NCBI GenBank assembly: GCA_036924085.1
Contig: JAVGWX010000002.1
Span: 153,207,571-153,271,570, forward strand
Reading direction: 5' to 3'
Length of the DNA: 64,000 nucleotides
From: Ariolimax columbianus
Lineage: Eukaryota; Mollusca; Gastropoda; Stylommatophora; Arionidae
A program made the position numbers and the translations under genes. The notes under the pieces are model-generated. The model was not told the DNA's origin and did not search any database. It worked only from the letters and a program-made list of their open reading frames with translations. Shown piece after piece: positions 22,093-34,490 of the stretch (position 1 is the stretch's first letter; the number at the start of each line of letters is the position of its first letter).

Positions 22093-24080
22093 AGTTTGTA
22101 GTGAAATGTAGAAGAGCGAAAAATAAAACATGGAAAAAATATATAGAGGCAGGTAAATCAAAAGAAACATATGTAAAATATTTGCACAAGCAGAACATAT
22201 CTCAGAAAGCGAATAAAACAGCAAAAATAGACTTCGAAAAAAAACTTGCTCAGAGGATCAAGACTGACAGTAAAAGCTTCTTCTCTTATGTTAGAAATAA
22301 ACAAAGAACGAAAGATAAAGTATGCCCTCTCATAGACAGTTCAGGGAAAATAATAAGTTAGAATAGGGAGGCAGCAAATCTGCTCAATCAGTACTTTGGC
22401 ACAGTCTACACAAAAGAGGACTACTCCAAGATCCCAGAGCCTATAGATATTTTTCAAAGAGACATGGATACAGGGGGATTAAGTTCAATCTGTATTACAG
22501 AGGAAATGGGTTTTTTTTAAAATTGGAGGGGTTGAAAGTGAATAAATGTCCAGATCAAGATGGTATTCATCCAAAATTGCTGTATGAAATTAGAGACTAA
22601 CTAGCAAAACCATTGGCTATATTATGTTCTCAATCACTGACAAAAGGGATTGTTCCACGGGATTGGAAAGATGCAGGAGTGATCCCCTTATTAAAAAAAG
22701 GCAAAAAATCAGATCCAGCAAATTATAGACCGGTGAGTTTAACGAGCATAGTCTGTAAATTGTTAGAGTCAATAATCAAAGAAAACATTGTAATGCATTT
22801 AGACAAATTTAATCTAATTAGAAATCGTCAACATGGGTTTACTAGAGGGAGATCATGCTTAACAAATCTATTAGAATTCATGGAGGAGGTTACTAAAATC
22901 ATAGATAAAGGGGAGCCAGTGGACGTTAATTATCTAGACTTTGCAAAGGCCTTTGATAGAGTACCTCATCAAAGATTATTTCTTAAGTTAAAATCACAAG
23001 GAATAGGTGGGGAAGTTGCCAAATGGATTGAAAATTGGTCAACGGGAAGAAGGCAGAGGGTGGGCATAAATAAGGAGTACTCTGAGTGGTGTGAAGTGAA
23101 AAGTGGAGTGCCACAGGGCTCGGTTTTGGGACCAATTTTGTTCTTGATATATATAAATGATTTGGACATTAATATGGGATCCATGATTGCAAAATTTGGT
23201 GATGACACAAAACTATGCAGTAGTGTCTCATCTAAAGGGGAAGTGGATATATTGATGTCGGATTTAGATAAAATTCGAGAATGGTATATAAGCTGGCAAA
23301 TGGAGTTTAATGTAGATAAATGTACAGTCATCCACATGGGTAGATCCAATATGGAACATAATTACAGAATGGGAGAGAACAATATTAGAAAGATAGATAA
23401 GGAAAGGGACCTAGGGGTTATAATAGATCATACAGGAAAGGTGAGTGAGCAAGTTAAGGTAGCAGTGAAAAAGACAAATGCAATGTTAGGTATGATAAAA
23501 AGAAATATTAAACATAGGAGCAAGGAAGTAATCATCAAACTGTATAAAGCTTTAGTTAGACCTAGATTGGAGTACTGTGTACAGGTGTAGAGTCCTTATC
23601 ATAGAGGGGATATAAACATGCTAGAAAGAATACAAATAAGAGCGACAAAGATGATAGTGGGATTCCAGAATTACAGTTATGAAGAGCGACTCAGAAAAAC
23701 CGGCCTACAGTGTCTCGAAGAGAGAAGAATTCGTGGTGACTTAATACAGGTTTATAAGATGATCAGAGGAATGGATAAATTAGACTATAACAAGTTTTTT
23801 TAAAAATACAGCCACCTACAATAACACGAGGGCATAGCTACTAGCTGACTAAAGAGAGGTCCAGATTAGATATTAGGAAATATTTTTTTAGTCAGAGAGT
23901 GGTGTCTGCTTGGAATGCATTGCCAGGGGAGGTGGTGGAGGCAGGGACAGTTAATGCATTTAAGAATAAACTGGATGCGCATAGCTTTTAGAGCAAGGTG
24001 ATGTAAATGTATCTGGTTGTATACAGACTCTGCAGGGTCTTCTAAACCAGTATAAAGACGTTAAGTTAAATTAAGTTAGA
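22093..24080 (+). pseudogene. CR1-like LINE, 5'-truncated and mutated copy
   Basis: This is a close relative of the element at 8,895-10,878, starting within ORF2 behind the endonuclease. It keeps KCRRAKNK, CPDQDGIHPKLL, the RT core and the TTAAG tail. It is dead: an in-frame stop at about 22,361, a length change in a T-run near 22,510 that shifts the frame, a stop near 22,598, a stop at 23,588-23,590 (CVQV-stop-SPY), and a T-run shift near 23,800. The catalytic box FADD reads FGDD. By eye it is well above 90% identical to the intact copy, so the insertion is fairly recent. Confidence 0.93.
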
Positions 24081-24156
24081 GTTGACCCTTTCATTGTTGT
24101 GAGAAACCAGAAGTACAATCACTCTGCTGGCCAGACATGTATAAACTTTATTATGT

Positions 24157-24168
24157 GTTGTAATATTC
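24157..24168. repeat. Target-site duplication, left (GTTGTAATATTC)
   Basis: A 12-base word repeated at 25,729-25,740, flanking the minus-strand GAA-tailed LINE. Confidence 0.92.
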
Positions 24169-25728
24169 TTCTTCTTCTTCTTGATCGTACGCAGTCAGAC
24201 ATCAACCTTTATTTTTTCGAAAACAGCAGCCGTCATCCTGAGGCTGTCGACACTGCCATAGAGCTTGTCTAGTGTTGCCACTGGTGATGGCCACATCTGC
24301 TCTCTCTGATCCTCGTATGTCGGGCAGTTTTGCAGCAAATGTTCAGGGGTCATTTTCCCGGTACCACACGGGCATTCGTCAGTGCCACCTATCTTCAATT
24401 TTGTTGAATAGGTGGTACCTCAGTCTATTGTGGCCAGTGCGAAGTCTGAAGTCCACGACCTGCTCTCTTCTGTTCAACTGGTAATAGGCATCGTTTTTTG
24501 TGTAGCCAGTATGTTCGGTTTCCCATTTGGTCATGTATGTAGCTCTAATAAGCCGTTTTGACTCTTCGTATGTCATACTAGTATCTGGTTGTGGTAGTCT
24601 TGCACCTTCTTTTGCCAGTCTGTCTGCCTCCTCGTTGCCTTGGATGTTGCAGTGAGATGGGACCCACTGTACCACTACCCTTTTTGGTGCGGACTGCTGG
24701 CATAGTTGACAGAGTGCTGCTCTTAAATCATTAAGTTCAGTATTTTTCTGGCTTTTTAGTGCCGTGACTACGGCGAGAGCATCTGTAAGCAGGACTATAT
24801 GGCTTTCATTCCTTTTACCTGTCACCATTTCTTCCACTGCCGCCCTCAGTGCCTCTGCCTCCGCTCTGAAATTGCTTGTGTATTTTCCAGTAGCGAATGA
24901 CAGTGTTATTTTTCTGCCATTTGGTAGGGTCAGAAAGGCTCCTGCGCCTCCGTTCTGTGTTGTGTTTGTTACAGAACCGTCGGTGTATGCATGGGTCCAG
25001 TCCATGCTTGGGTAATTGTCCGTTATGTACCTCAGGGTTGTATCTCTTCTTTCTTTTTCAGTCTTGCAGTTTTTGTTTCCAATACCTGGTATATTTTCTA
25101 CGACCTCTGGAAATATAGGCTGCCTCCAGGTGGGTTTTTGTACAGTAATGATGAGCTTTGGTGTTGTTAGTGCGTTCATTGGATCTTCGTGCATCTTTGC
25201 TTTGACTATTTCTGCAAAGTTTCTCCGCTTTAGTTTCCCATTTCCGAAATTGTTTAGTCTCTAGTACATTGGATGGTCAGTCAGTCTTCCGAGTTTCTCT
25301 GATTGCAGCTGGGCGCTGCAGTCTCTTCTGTCTGTCATGGATTGCAGTTTTGTAATCTGTTCAAGTTCTACAATTGGTGTTGACTTCATGCCACCTGTTA
25401 TAACTCTCATGGCTTGGTTTTGGAGTTTGCTAATTTTATCGAAGTTCGCCTTTGCTGCTGTTGTCCATGCCGCAATGCCATACTCGAGAACTGGTCTCAC
25501 TCTTCCAGTGTACAGTTTCTTTAGTATACTTTCGTCTGCTCCCCAGCTTTTGCCAGCAAGTTTCCTCATGATTGCCATTCTTTCTCTGGCTCTCATTCGG
25601 TTTCTCTTGATCTGACTTTTCCATGTCATGCGCCGATCAAATTTGACTCCCAGGTAGTTTGGGTTGTCGTTTGGCTGCAGGTATTTGCCGTTCAGACTTA
25701 ATTCGGTGTTTTGGGGTTTGTTTGATAG
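24169..25728 (-). pseudogene. GAA-tailed LINE, 5'-truncated copy (RT end, RNase H)
   Basis: On the minus strand it starts behind the RT catalytic box (near LSLNGKYLQPNDNPNYLGVKFDRRMT in sense order) and runs through RRMTWKSQ, LEYGIAAWTTAAKANF, the RNase H motifs TDGSVTN, FRAEAEALRAA, LLTDALAVV and VPSHCNIQGNEEADRLAKEG, to CGTGKMTPEHLLQNC and a TTCTTC tail. It closely matches 5.65-7.19 kb. A stop near 25,261 and a frameshift near 24,390 break it. Truncation plus clean 12-bp duplications mark it as an independent, young, non-autonomous insertion. Confidence 0.93.
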
Positions 25729-25740
25729 GTTGTAATATTC
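25729..25740. repeat. Target-site duplication, right (GTTGTAATATTC)
   Basis: Partner of 24,157-24,168. Confidence 0.92.
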
Positions 25741-26009
25741 AATCCATAACATTCCATGTAGCTAAGTATCTAGTTGCAAGGATCACAGACCAAACTGGCA
25801 TGTGTTTAGATTCAAGAACCAGCAATGTCGTTCCCTTATGGGAGGTGAGCATATTAAAAAAATGAGCGTTGAAGTAGGATAAACTTGGCGGCAATAAGCA
25901 AATCAAAAAAAAATAGTACAAAGCACTCTCTCTCTGCCTTAGGAAACAAGGCGAGCAACAATACGTTAATAACTAAATATCGAGATGCTACAAAACGTTA
26001 GGTCATCTC

Positions 26010-26497
26010 GTGTTTCGTTCATCTCACACCACAGTTCGTTCATCTCACACCACAGTTCGTTCATCTCACATCACAGTTTGTTCATCTCACATCACAGTTT
26101 GTTTATCTCGTTGTTTGTTCATCTCGTTGTTAGATCATCTCGTTGTTAGATCATCTCTGCGTTAGGTCATCTCACGGTTAGATCATCTCACTGCTGGGTA
26201 ATCTCACGGCTAGGTCATCTCACGGTTAGATCATCTCACGGTTAGGTCATCTCACGGTTAGGTCATTTCTCTTCTGATTATGTCATCTCACGGTTAGATC
26301 ATCTCACGCTTAGGTCATTCCTCTCCTGGTTAGGTCATCCAACGGTTAAATCATCACACGGTTAGGTCATCTCACGGTTAGATCATCTCACGGTTAGATC
26401 ATCTCACGGCTAGGTCATCTCACGGTTAGGTCATCTCACGGTTAGATCATCTCACGGTTAGATCATCTCACGGTTAGATCATCTCACGGTGAGGTCA
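26010..26497. repeat. 16-bp minisatellite (TCATCTCACGGTTAGR)
   Basis: About 30 units with core TCATCTCACGGTTAG. The first units vary (CACACCACAGTTCGT, CGTTGTTAGATC). The array shares its consensus with the one at 29,255-29,890. Confidence 0.9.
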
Positions 26498-26624
26498 TCC
26501 CAATACATGATAAGATCTGGCTACAACATGAGATAAACAATGAGGTAGATGTATAAATCGCCTTGCTATCGCCTTGTTTCTCTATTCCCCTGGCGGTGTG
26601 CGTTGCACTGTGGTTTTTATTTTG

Positions 26625-26803
26625 CAGCCTGTCGGCCCAGTGAATCCGACTTCAGCATGCATTTATGAAAGGGTCTGCTTCCTCTTGCATTATCTAAGGG
26701 TTTGCTTTCCCGGGGTAACGGCCAGTGCTGTGATGGGGATCAAACCCAGCACCTTTTGGTTGTCATCCGTGCCACTTAACCACTAGCCCACGCCGTCCCA
26801 GAT
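26625..26803 (-). repeat. tRNA-derived SINE
   Basis: On the minus strand an A box TGGGCTAGTGGTTAAG (26,775-26,790) is followed by a B box GGGTTTGATCCCC (26,735-26,747) and then a tRNA-unrelated body. The acceptor stem is not tRNA-like, so it is a SINE rather than a tRNA gene. Confidence 0.7.
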
Positions 26804-27314
26804 AAATCATTCAACAGCACGGGCTTACAGTAACAGTAGCAAGACACTTGACCCATGAAAGATAACGGAAGCGCAAAGCGTCGATTTAACGGCACAACTG
26901 GGCGGAGTAGTAATCAAATAACCTTCTGTAGTAATGTATTGTCATTTCAAACCATTTTAAAGCGACCATTGCTAGATATTTCAGAAATGGACATCCCTAT
27001 ATGTGATGACACTATCAGAATGGCAAGAGAGGCAAAAAGAGACCAAGGTGAGTTATATTTAAGAATACGTAAATAAATAAAAGATCGGAAATCAACATTT
27101 GGTTTCCAATTCTTAATCCGATAATTTTTTTTCGAACTTCGTTATGGAATTTCTAGCCTAATAAAAAAAAACACGCACACTATAATTGTTGCTGGAGTTA
27201 TCTTGATTTCTAGTATCTCCTTCTTCTTCTTCTTCGTCTTTTTTTACTTCTTCCATTTATACGCTGAAGATAGGAAATAGCAATTTAACAATTTCTTAAC
27301 CATTATCGCTTACC
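26804..27314. other. Non-coding, nothing recognised
   Basis: No domain-bearing frame was found. A TTCTTCTTCTTCTTC run near 27,221-27,236 resembles the minus-strand tail of the GAA-tailed LINEs, but no element body or duplication could be confirmed. Confidence 0.4.
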
Positions 27315-27540
27315 TTTTCGATCCAATATGAAGAACAACCTACCACTGCAACTGGCCTCTTTTTCGATCCAATATGAAGAACAATCTACCACTGTAACTG
27401 GCCTCTATTTCGATCCAATGTGAACAATCTACCACTGCAACTGGCCTCTTTTTCGATCTAATGTGAACAATCTACCACTGTAACTGGCCTTTATTTCGAT
27501 CTAATATGAAGAACAATCTACCACTGTAACTGGCCTCTTT
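27315..27540. repeat. 46-bp minisatellite, about 5 copies
   Basis: Core ACAATCTACCACTGYAACTG preceded by TTTCGATCYAAT. Some units lack the AAGAA part and are shorter. Confidence 0.9.
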
Positions 27541-27699
27541 TAACGAACACCTGCTTCTGAACTTTTTTTGGCTGATTATAATGATGATGTGTTTTACGCG
27601 ATGAGCGACCAAGCAGAACCTTCATTAAAAGTTTATGACAACATGTTTGAACAGTGACAATTGAAATATTTTTTCATCCCTTGCACCATTCTGATGTTA

Positions 27700-27815
27700 A
27701 AACAAAATAATGACAATTGAATATTGAAAACGAAATACTGAAAAGTGAATAATGAAATTTGAATGCTGGAAACTGCATACTGAAAACTAAACACTGAAAA
27801 CTGAATATCGGATTT
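27700..27815. repeat. Degenerate 13-14-bp tandem repeat
   Basis: Loose repetition of ATACTGAAAACTGAA-like words with varied bases: an old, decayed array. Confidence 0.6.
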
Positions 27816-28179
27816 AAATAATGGCTTTGCAATGTATGAATCAGTTTAAAAGGCATATATAAAATTATAAAAACATACAATTTTCGTTTCGACTGAATGG
27901 TTTTCGTCACGCACAACGGGTAACATGGAAAAGACCAATTAACTCACGACAAAACAGATAGACACAAGGGGGCTAACAACCTCATCATGCAAATCAGATT
28001 CGTGCAGAAATCACGTGCAAGAATGCAGAACGTGTTTAGACGCAGACTTCCTGCAAGGGACCAGCTGCAGTAATGACCTTATGCATCGCTAGAAAGGAAA
28101 TTAAGACGAGAGATTTTATGAAAATATCATTCGCTTTTTATATGTTTCGTGCATTCGGGTCTTCGCATCCGACATCAAC
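27816..28179. other. Non-coding with one SINE-like word on the minus strand
   Basis: At 27,961-27,990 the reverse complement reads GATGAGGTTGTTAGCCCCCT, matching the word at 18,475. The rest is not recognised. Confidence 0.45.
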
Positions 28180-28300
28180 ACCCATTTTGTTAGGGGTTAA
28201 GGTCCCATAAAGGTATTACCTTGCTGGCTCATGAATTCGAACCCACGCAGGTTTGGTTTGTGAACAGTGCCACTAACCATTAGGGCACGATCCCCACAAA
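28180..28300 (-). repeat. tRNA-derived SINE or decayed tRNA
   Basis: Minus-strand A box GTGCCCTAATGGTTAGTG (28,270-28,288) and B box GGGTTCGAATTC (28,233-28,244) at tRNA-like spacing. No closed acceptor stem was seen. Confidence 0.65.
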
Positions 28301-28533
28301 CATAAAAATTGACTGGAAGCGCTGCATTTCCTAGATCGTTTCGGTCTAATCCAATGTTGCGTTTTATGCAATTCGTTTCCACCATTCTTGATATTGGTTT
28401 TGTAGTCTCGTCAGTTCTGCTCTTCGTCCATGGCGAAGATGTGTTGGTTGTAATGTCGGTTGAACAAGTCTCTTTTATGTTATCATTGTCACAGATGAAT
28501 ACCTTGCGGCCTTAACAAAAGTTACTAAAATAT

Positions 28534-28603
28534 TTAAATAGCTCAATAGTTAGAATACTGGTCTCATAGTCAGAAGGACGTTGGTTTAACTCCCCAAAAA
28601 GTA
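28534..28603 (+). repeat. tRNA-Met(CAT)-like pseudogene or SINE head
   Basis: A box TAGCTCAATAGTTAG (28,539-28,553), an anticodon arm CTGGTCTCATAGTCAG with CAT in the loop, then AGAAGGACG and B box GGTTTAACTCC (28,583-28,593). This resembles an elongator tRNA-Met, but T-loop bases are changed (GTTTAA for GTTCGA) and the acceptor stem does not pair. A working tRNA is unlikely. Confidence 0.55.
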
Positions 28604-29254
28604 TACGTTTTTAGTTCTAGAGAGAATGAATTGAAAGGTAAGCATGCACACTATTAGGGGACTACAGGGGCAAGCAATCTTTATTCCTCAGCCATATAAA
28701 TTCACCAGACGGACATCATAAATTGGAAATAGGAAAAACGCTAAAAAGGTAGTTTTGCTTTGTAAAAATGGTAACATAACAACAGTTAAAAAATATACAT
28801 TGACCCGCTCTCACTAACAAAAACGGGGAAGATAATCAGACAAAAACTATTGCTTCCGCTTGATAAGAGATGTTACTGTTCTTTACATTCAGAATAATCA
28901 GGAACAGTAATCACAACATGAACACCATGGGAAGTAAATTTCACCAGACGGACTTCCCAACGTTATAAAATAGTTTCCTGCTATAATTTGGTAGAACCAA
29001 TTAAGTTGTTGGTCTCTAACTACATTTAAACTAAAGACCAAAATAGTGTTTATCAGTCTCTAGACGGCCATGCAAATAGGAATACGCTTGACATGTATTA
29101 ACTTGACTAAGTCAACCCTTCTACTTTCGGATGTAGCGGTTTCTAACCATAGTATTAATATGTAAATGCTGTAAAACAATACAAAAACTAAGAATGGTAT
29201 TCAATTTTGTAGTGAAATGAACTCATATGCCCCACATTGTTTAGTCTGACTATA
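28604..29254. other. Non-coding, nothing recognised
   Basis: No frame, array or tRNA-like element was recognised. Confidence 0.45.
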
Positions 29255-29890
29255 CTTAGTCTACTCATGGTTCAATCTTCTCATGGTTCAGTCATCTCAT
29301 GGGTAGGTCTTCTCATGGTTCAGTTTTCTCATGGTTCGGTTATCTTAACCTTCAGTCACCTTATGGTTCGGTATTTTATGGTTCAACGATCTATCTCATG
29401 GTTCAATCATCGCATGATTCGGTCATCTTATGGTTCAGCCATCTATCTCATGGTTCAATCATCGCATGATTCAGTCATCTATCTCATGGTTCAATCATTA
29501 CATGACTCAGTCATCTATCTCATGGTTCAATTATCTCATGATTAAGTCATCTTATAGTTCAGCCATCTATCCCATGATTCAATCATCGCATAGTTCGGTC
29601 ATCTTATGGTTCAGTCAACTATTACATGATTCAATCATCGCATAGTTCGGTCATCTTATGGTTCAGCCATCTATCCAATGATTCAATCATCACATGGTTC
29701 AATCATCTCATGGTTCAATCTTCAATGGTTCAATCATATCATGGTTCAATCAGCTCATAGTTCAATAATCACATGGTTCAATCATCCCATGGTTCAATCA
29801 TCTCATGGTTCAATCATCTCATAGTTCAATCATCACAGGGTTCAATCATCACATGGTTCAATCATCTCATGGCTCGGTCATCTATCTCAT
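29255..29890. repeat. 16-bp minisatellite (TCATCTCATGGTTCAA)
   Basis: About 40 degenerate units of TCATCTCATGGTTCAA with inserted TCTA-type spacers. One base class apart from the array at 26.0-26.5 kb (CACGGTTAG versus CATGGTTCA). Confidence 0.9.
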
Positions 29891-30801
29891 GTAGCTTATA
29901 GGTATTCTTTTTATTATCTTGTGGCTTATAGTTTCTATATGATGGGACTGCTGACCCCACACACAACCTTCTATAATCCACGCTTTCGATATGTCGTTCA
30001 GGTTCCAGTGTTACTATTCAATAGAAGCTGAAATTATTATCATGAACCAGTGTTGGGGTACCGTGCAGAAATCGCCGCGGATCGGGTGAAGTGAAGGTAG
30101 TGTGTTTCTGCATATAAAGACGCTATTGCTGCTGTTGTCAGGCACTGGTCAAGGATCTAATAAGAACCAGGACAGCTATGGAAGCAACTTATGACTCAAA
30201 CAAGCACACATTTTATACTTCGTTGTTTTAACTATTTGTTCTATCAGATTTGTTTTCAAACCCCCACCAATCGACAGTTTGAATTTGTTCTTCACATGTG
30301 CTTTATATTCATTCTTCATGAATATCTTTCCACTGTCAAAGTTAGACTTCGATATTTCTGACTCTAATAAAGGTGGCAGTCAGCTTGAGATTCCGGATAT
30401 AACCGTACTGTTTCTCGTGGATGGAAAAAGACTGATGCCATATGTCACTTAGAATGATATCAGTTCACAATATTTTCACAGAAATTACACACTTTTCACA
30501 GCTAAAACAAACAAACAAAATTCGACCATTTTTGCAATTATTAAGTCACAGCTTCACCTTGGTTGACTTAAAAAAAAAGTATTTACTTTTGTAAAACCTC
30601 AATTTGTCTGGCATTTCTTAGTTGGAACATGCTGTCGATTATGGCTATATTAATGTTCTAGCTAACTGCTACACGAATTGAACCACCTTCCAGTCATTCC
30701 AGTGCTCAGTTGTGGTTTCAATACAAAAGGTGGTTCGTCAGGTAGATCCTATCTCATATCCCTCAGCTTGGTCATCAGTAGTTGAGACTGGGAATACTTT
30801 A
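29891..30801. other. Non-coding with a SINE-like word at 29,940
   Basis: GATGGGACTGCTGACCCCAC at 29,941-29,960 is a diverged copy of the word at 18,475. Otherwise nothing is recognised. Confidence 0.4.
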
Positions 30802-31140
30802 AAGTCAATGTTTGTGACAGACGTCTCAATCATTGAAGTCAATGTTTGTGACAGACGTCTCAATCATTGAAGTCAATGTTTGTGACAGACGTCTCAATCA
30901 TTGAAGTCAATGTTTGTGACAGACATCTCAATCATTGAAGTCAATGTTTGTGACAGACGTCTCAATCATTGAAGTCAATGTTTGTGACAGACGTCTCAAT
31001 CATTGAAGTCAATGTTTGTGACAGACGTCTCAATCATTGAAGTCAATGTTTGTGACAGACGTCTCAATCATTGAAGTCAATGTTTGTGACAGACGTCTCA
31101 ATCATTGAAGTCAATGTTTGTGACAGACGTCTCAATCATT
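30802..31140. repeat. 34-bp minisatellite, 10 copies
   Basis: Core GTCAATGTTTGTGACAGACG with a 34-bp period; nearly identical units (one CAGACATC variant). Recent expansion. Confidence 0.95.
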
Positions 31141-31299
31141 TCGATTAGCGGGCGACATAGCGTTGCTCACAGAGTAAGTCTCAGAAGCCAACTACATGCT
31201 AGAGCTGCTGAGCAAAGAAGGAGAAAGAGAAGAACTAGAGATTAAAATCTGCTTGAACAAAAGCATGCGCAACTATTTCGCCATTATGATCCATGCATC

Positions 31300-32155
31300 C
31301 GTTCTGTTCTGTTTCTGTTTCTAAGAATCAATGTCACTGCATTCCGGGCATACCCATAGGTGCTCAGTCTCTCACAGCAAATGGCGTAAGGTATGGACGC
31401 TGATGGTCCATGTAGCTCGCTGGTTATACACTCTCTTGCTCCGTCCTGTCATGCGCCATACTCCGCTCGAACCTCGTTTAATGTCGAAACTGTATCCTGT
31501 GGATTGCTGCTTCATCTATTGCAGAGTCCTGATCCAGCAGGCGGTCATTGATTGATTTCAACATGTCACTTCTATCCATCACTAATGTGTCCATGATGGG
31601 AGCTTGTGAAGCCATGATGGTAGCTCTTGCATTGCCCTGAACCACAGCATGAGCAAGACAGTACATCTATGTCAACTCCTGGAGGTTTGAGGCCTCTCAA
31701 GCAGCTATCCATTCGTACCTAAGCCATCCCATCTGTACCTTCTGAATTACGGCTTGCGCGTCTGTCACGATGACTGCCCTTGTTATAGAAAACTGAAATA
31801 TCTATTTCAGTGCTGAGGTCACTGCTTCTGTCTCCTTTCTCAAACTCGAGGTTGTTGACATGTATGCCCTTCTGCGCTCAGCAACGACCTCTCCTCTCAC
31901 TCTAGCCGAGAAACCCCAGCCTGATGTCCGACTGCGCACGACTGATCCGTCGATGTATATGACATCATCACTCTTCTGCGTGTTCTCAGTTATCAGCTGA
32001 TTCACCTCTCCCATTGCTCCATTCTCTGCATTTCTTGCCGAAAGTTATGATAACTCTCTGGTACTCTATCATTCTATCACCAGTGTGGACCCATACTTCC
32101 CCGTTGGCTATCGTCTCAGCTGGGGTGACGTGTCCTATTGTTTTCTCTACCTGTG
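31300..32155 (-). pseudogene. Second RNase H LINE family, copy 1
   Basis: On the minus strand the frame carries YIDGSVVRSRTSGWGFSARV, AYMSTTSSLRKETEAVTSAL and, after an interruption, CLAHAVVQGNARATI, the Asp, Glu and His regions of a LINE RNase H. The 3' end shows an AGAAACAGAAAC repeat (31,308-31,325). It matches 48,957-49,900 over its whole length, with frame breaks and a changed PAHAVVQGNERAD motif. The RT part is not present. It is distinct from the GAA-tailed family. Confidence 0.82.
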
Positions 32156-32689
32156 ACATCCATAGTCTCTACAATTCCGATCTGCGACAAGTGCCATTGC
32201 CAAGCGATGCAGTTGTTGACGCAAACAAGGCAAAACATCAGTGGGTAGGTCCAGAAGAAAGAGGGAACGTCGGAGCACGCCAAGAACAGTTTGGTACTCC
32301 CGAGCGGAGAAAGACCGTGGGCTAGATCTCCAGTGCGTTTTTCAGATTCCACTACATCATCAATGAGCCCCGAAGGCAGAACCTTTTGCCTTGTATGCGT
32401 ATAGTGGCAGTTAGTTGATATGGTCGCTTTCATATGCAATGATCCGACTATCGTAATTTCTTCTCAGAAATGTAGTCAGCACAAGGGGTTATTCCCGCCA
32501 TAGTTCGAATGTATCAATTTCTTATCATTTCTCTCCTGGGGACACCAATATCCGTTCGAACACATCCAACTTCACATATAGGAATCTGTCGGTCACTAAC
32601 CTTGGATAAAGATCACGTTTGACACTGGTAGCAAAGAGTCAAAACAAATAATCTGGTCACCAGTTGTGAGTTGTTGGCAAGCTGATGTT
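32156..32689. other. Non-coding or diverged LINE body
   Basis: This follows the end of homology with the 49-kb copy. No motif was recognised and no tandem structure was seen. Confidence 0.35.
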
Positions 32690-33069
32690 CTGGTATTAAA
32701 ACGGAGGTGAGGATCAAGATGCTGAGCAGCGCATGGGCTGCAGTGGTCAGCGACACATAGATGACTGCTAGCGTCAAGGCCAGCGAACCATAGCTGCCAA
32801 GACCCTTCTACACCTCCACGCGGTGATCCTGGATAACAGGATGCAAAAGGGCAGAATGGCTTAAGAGAAGGGATCGAAGAGGGAATGCTAACCCGGTACT
32901 CAAAAAATGCTTGCTGAAGTCGGATGTGTTGGACCGAAAGGTGCAAATATCGCAGTCAAGCTGTAAGCTACGACACAACGCATTCCATTCTCTGGACTAC
33001 ATTCTGCTACTTAAGCCCTTTCAGGGTTTGGCAGCGGGAGAAAGAGAACGAACGAAGAAGAAGAAGAAG
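32690..33069 (+). mobile_element. GAA-tailed short element (SINE or LINE 3' end)
   Basis: About 360 bp matching the reverse complement of 60,850-61,130. Shared words are GATGCTGAGCAGCGCATG, CGCGGTGATCCTGGATAACA, TGCTAACCCGGTACTCAAAA and CCCTTTCAGGGTTTGG. It ends GAACGAACGAAGAAGAAGAAG. No coding domain was seen. The GAA tail and the words GAAGTCGGATG and AAATATCGC link it to the segment ending at 11,756. Confidence 0.75.
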
Positions 33070-33194
33070 TAAACGGCGGTGACAGTTGACAAGTTACAAC
33101 AGAGGCTATCTAACATCTAGTGTAGATGGCTCCAACAAGTCTTCTATCGTCTCTAAACATACTACACAGATATCGGACCTCACAGACCTGCTTA

Positions 33195-34490
33195 ACTGTG
33201 ACGTTGTTGGCACCAATACTGAGTGGACCCAGAGACCCAGTAATTGTGACGTTGTTGGTACCAATACTGAGTGGACCCAGAGACCCAGTAGTTGTGACGT
33301 TGTTGGTACCAATACTGAGTGGACCCTGAAACCCAGTAATTGTGACGTTGTTGGTACCGTACCAATACTGAGTGGACCCAGAGACCCAGTAATTGTGACG
33401 TTGTTGGTACCGTACCAATACTGAGTGGACCCAGAGACCCAGTAATTCTGACGTTGTTGGTACCAATACTGAGTGGACCGAGAGATACAGTAGTTGTGAC
33501 GTTGTTGGCACCAATACTGAGTGGACCGAGAGACCCAGTAATTGTGACGTTGTTGGTACCAATACTGAGTGGACCCTGAGACCCAGTAATTGTGACGTTG
33601 TTGGTACCGTACCAATACTGAGTGGACCCAGAGACCCAGTAATTGTGACGTTGTTGGTACCGTACCAATACTGAGTGGACCCAGAGACCCAGTAATTCTG
33701 ACATTGTTGGTACCAATACTGAGTGGACCGAGAGACCCAGTAATTGTGACGTTGTTGGCACCAATACTGAGTGGACCCAGAGACCCAGTAATTGTGACTT
33801 TGTTGGTACCGTACCAATACTGAGTGGACCGAGAGACCCAGTAATTGTGACGTTGTTGGTACCAATACTGAGTGGACCCAGAGACCCAGTAATTGTGACG
33901 TTGTTGGTACCAATACTGAGTGGACCGAGAGACCCAGTAATTGTGACGTTGTTGGTACCAATACTGAGTGGACCGAGAGACCCAGTAATTGTGACGTTGT
34001 TGGTACCAATACTGAGTGGACCCAGAGACCCAGTAATTGTGACGTTGTTGGTACCAATACTGAGTGGACCGAGAGACCCAGTAATTGTGACGTTGTTGGT
34101 ACCAATACTGAGTGGACCGAGAGACCCAGTCATTGTGACGTTGTTGGTACCGTACCAATACTGAGTGGATCCAGAGACCCAGTAATTGTGACGTTGTTGG
34201 TACCGTACCAATACTGAGTGGATCCAGAAACCCAGTAATTGTGACGTTGTTGGTTCCAATACTGAGTGGATCCAGAGACCCAGTAATTGTGACGTTGTTG
34301 GTACCGTACCAATACTGAGTGGATCCAGAGACCCAGTAATTGTGAAGTTGTTGGTACCAATACTGAGTGGACCCAGAGACCCAGTAATTGTGAAGTTGTT
34401 GGTACCAATACTGAGTGGACCCAGAGACCTAGTAATTGTGACGTTGTTGGTACTAGACCAATACTGAGTGGACCCAGAGACCCACTAATC
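33195..34490. repeat. 48/53-bp minisatellite, about 26 copies
   Basis: Core AATTGTGACGTTGTTGGTAC followed by CAATACTGAGTGGACC. Two length classes alternate: a 48-bp unit and a 53-bp unit with an extra GTACC (GGTACCGTACC). Because 48 is a multiple of three, long minus-strand frames run through it, but they are repeat artefacts. Confidence 0.95.

Noticed and set aside
27221..27236. TTCTTC run as a GAA-tailed LINE end
   Set aside because: No LINE body next to it and no direct repeats found.
30802..31140. Possible CRISPR-like array (34-bp regular repeats)
   Set aside because: Units are contiguous with no spacers, in a eukaryotic genome; a plain minisatellite.
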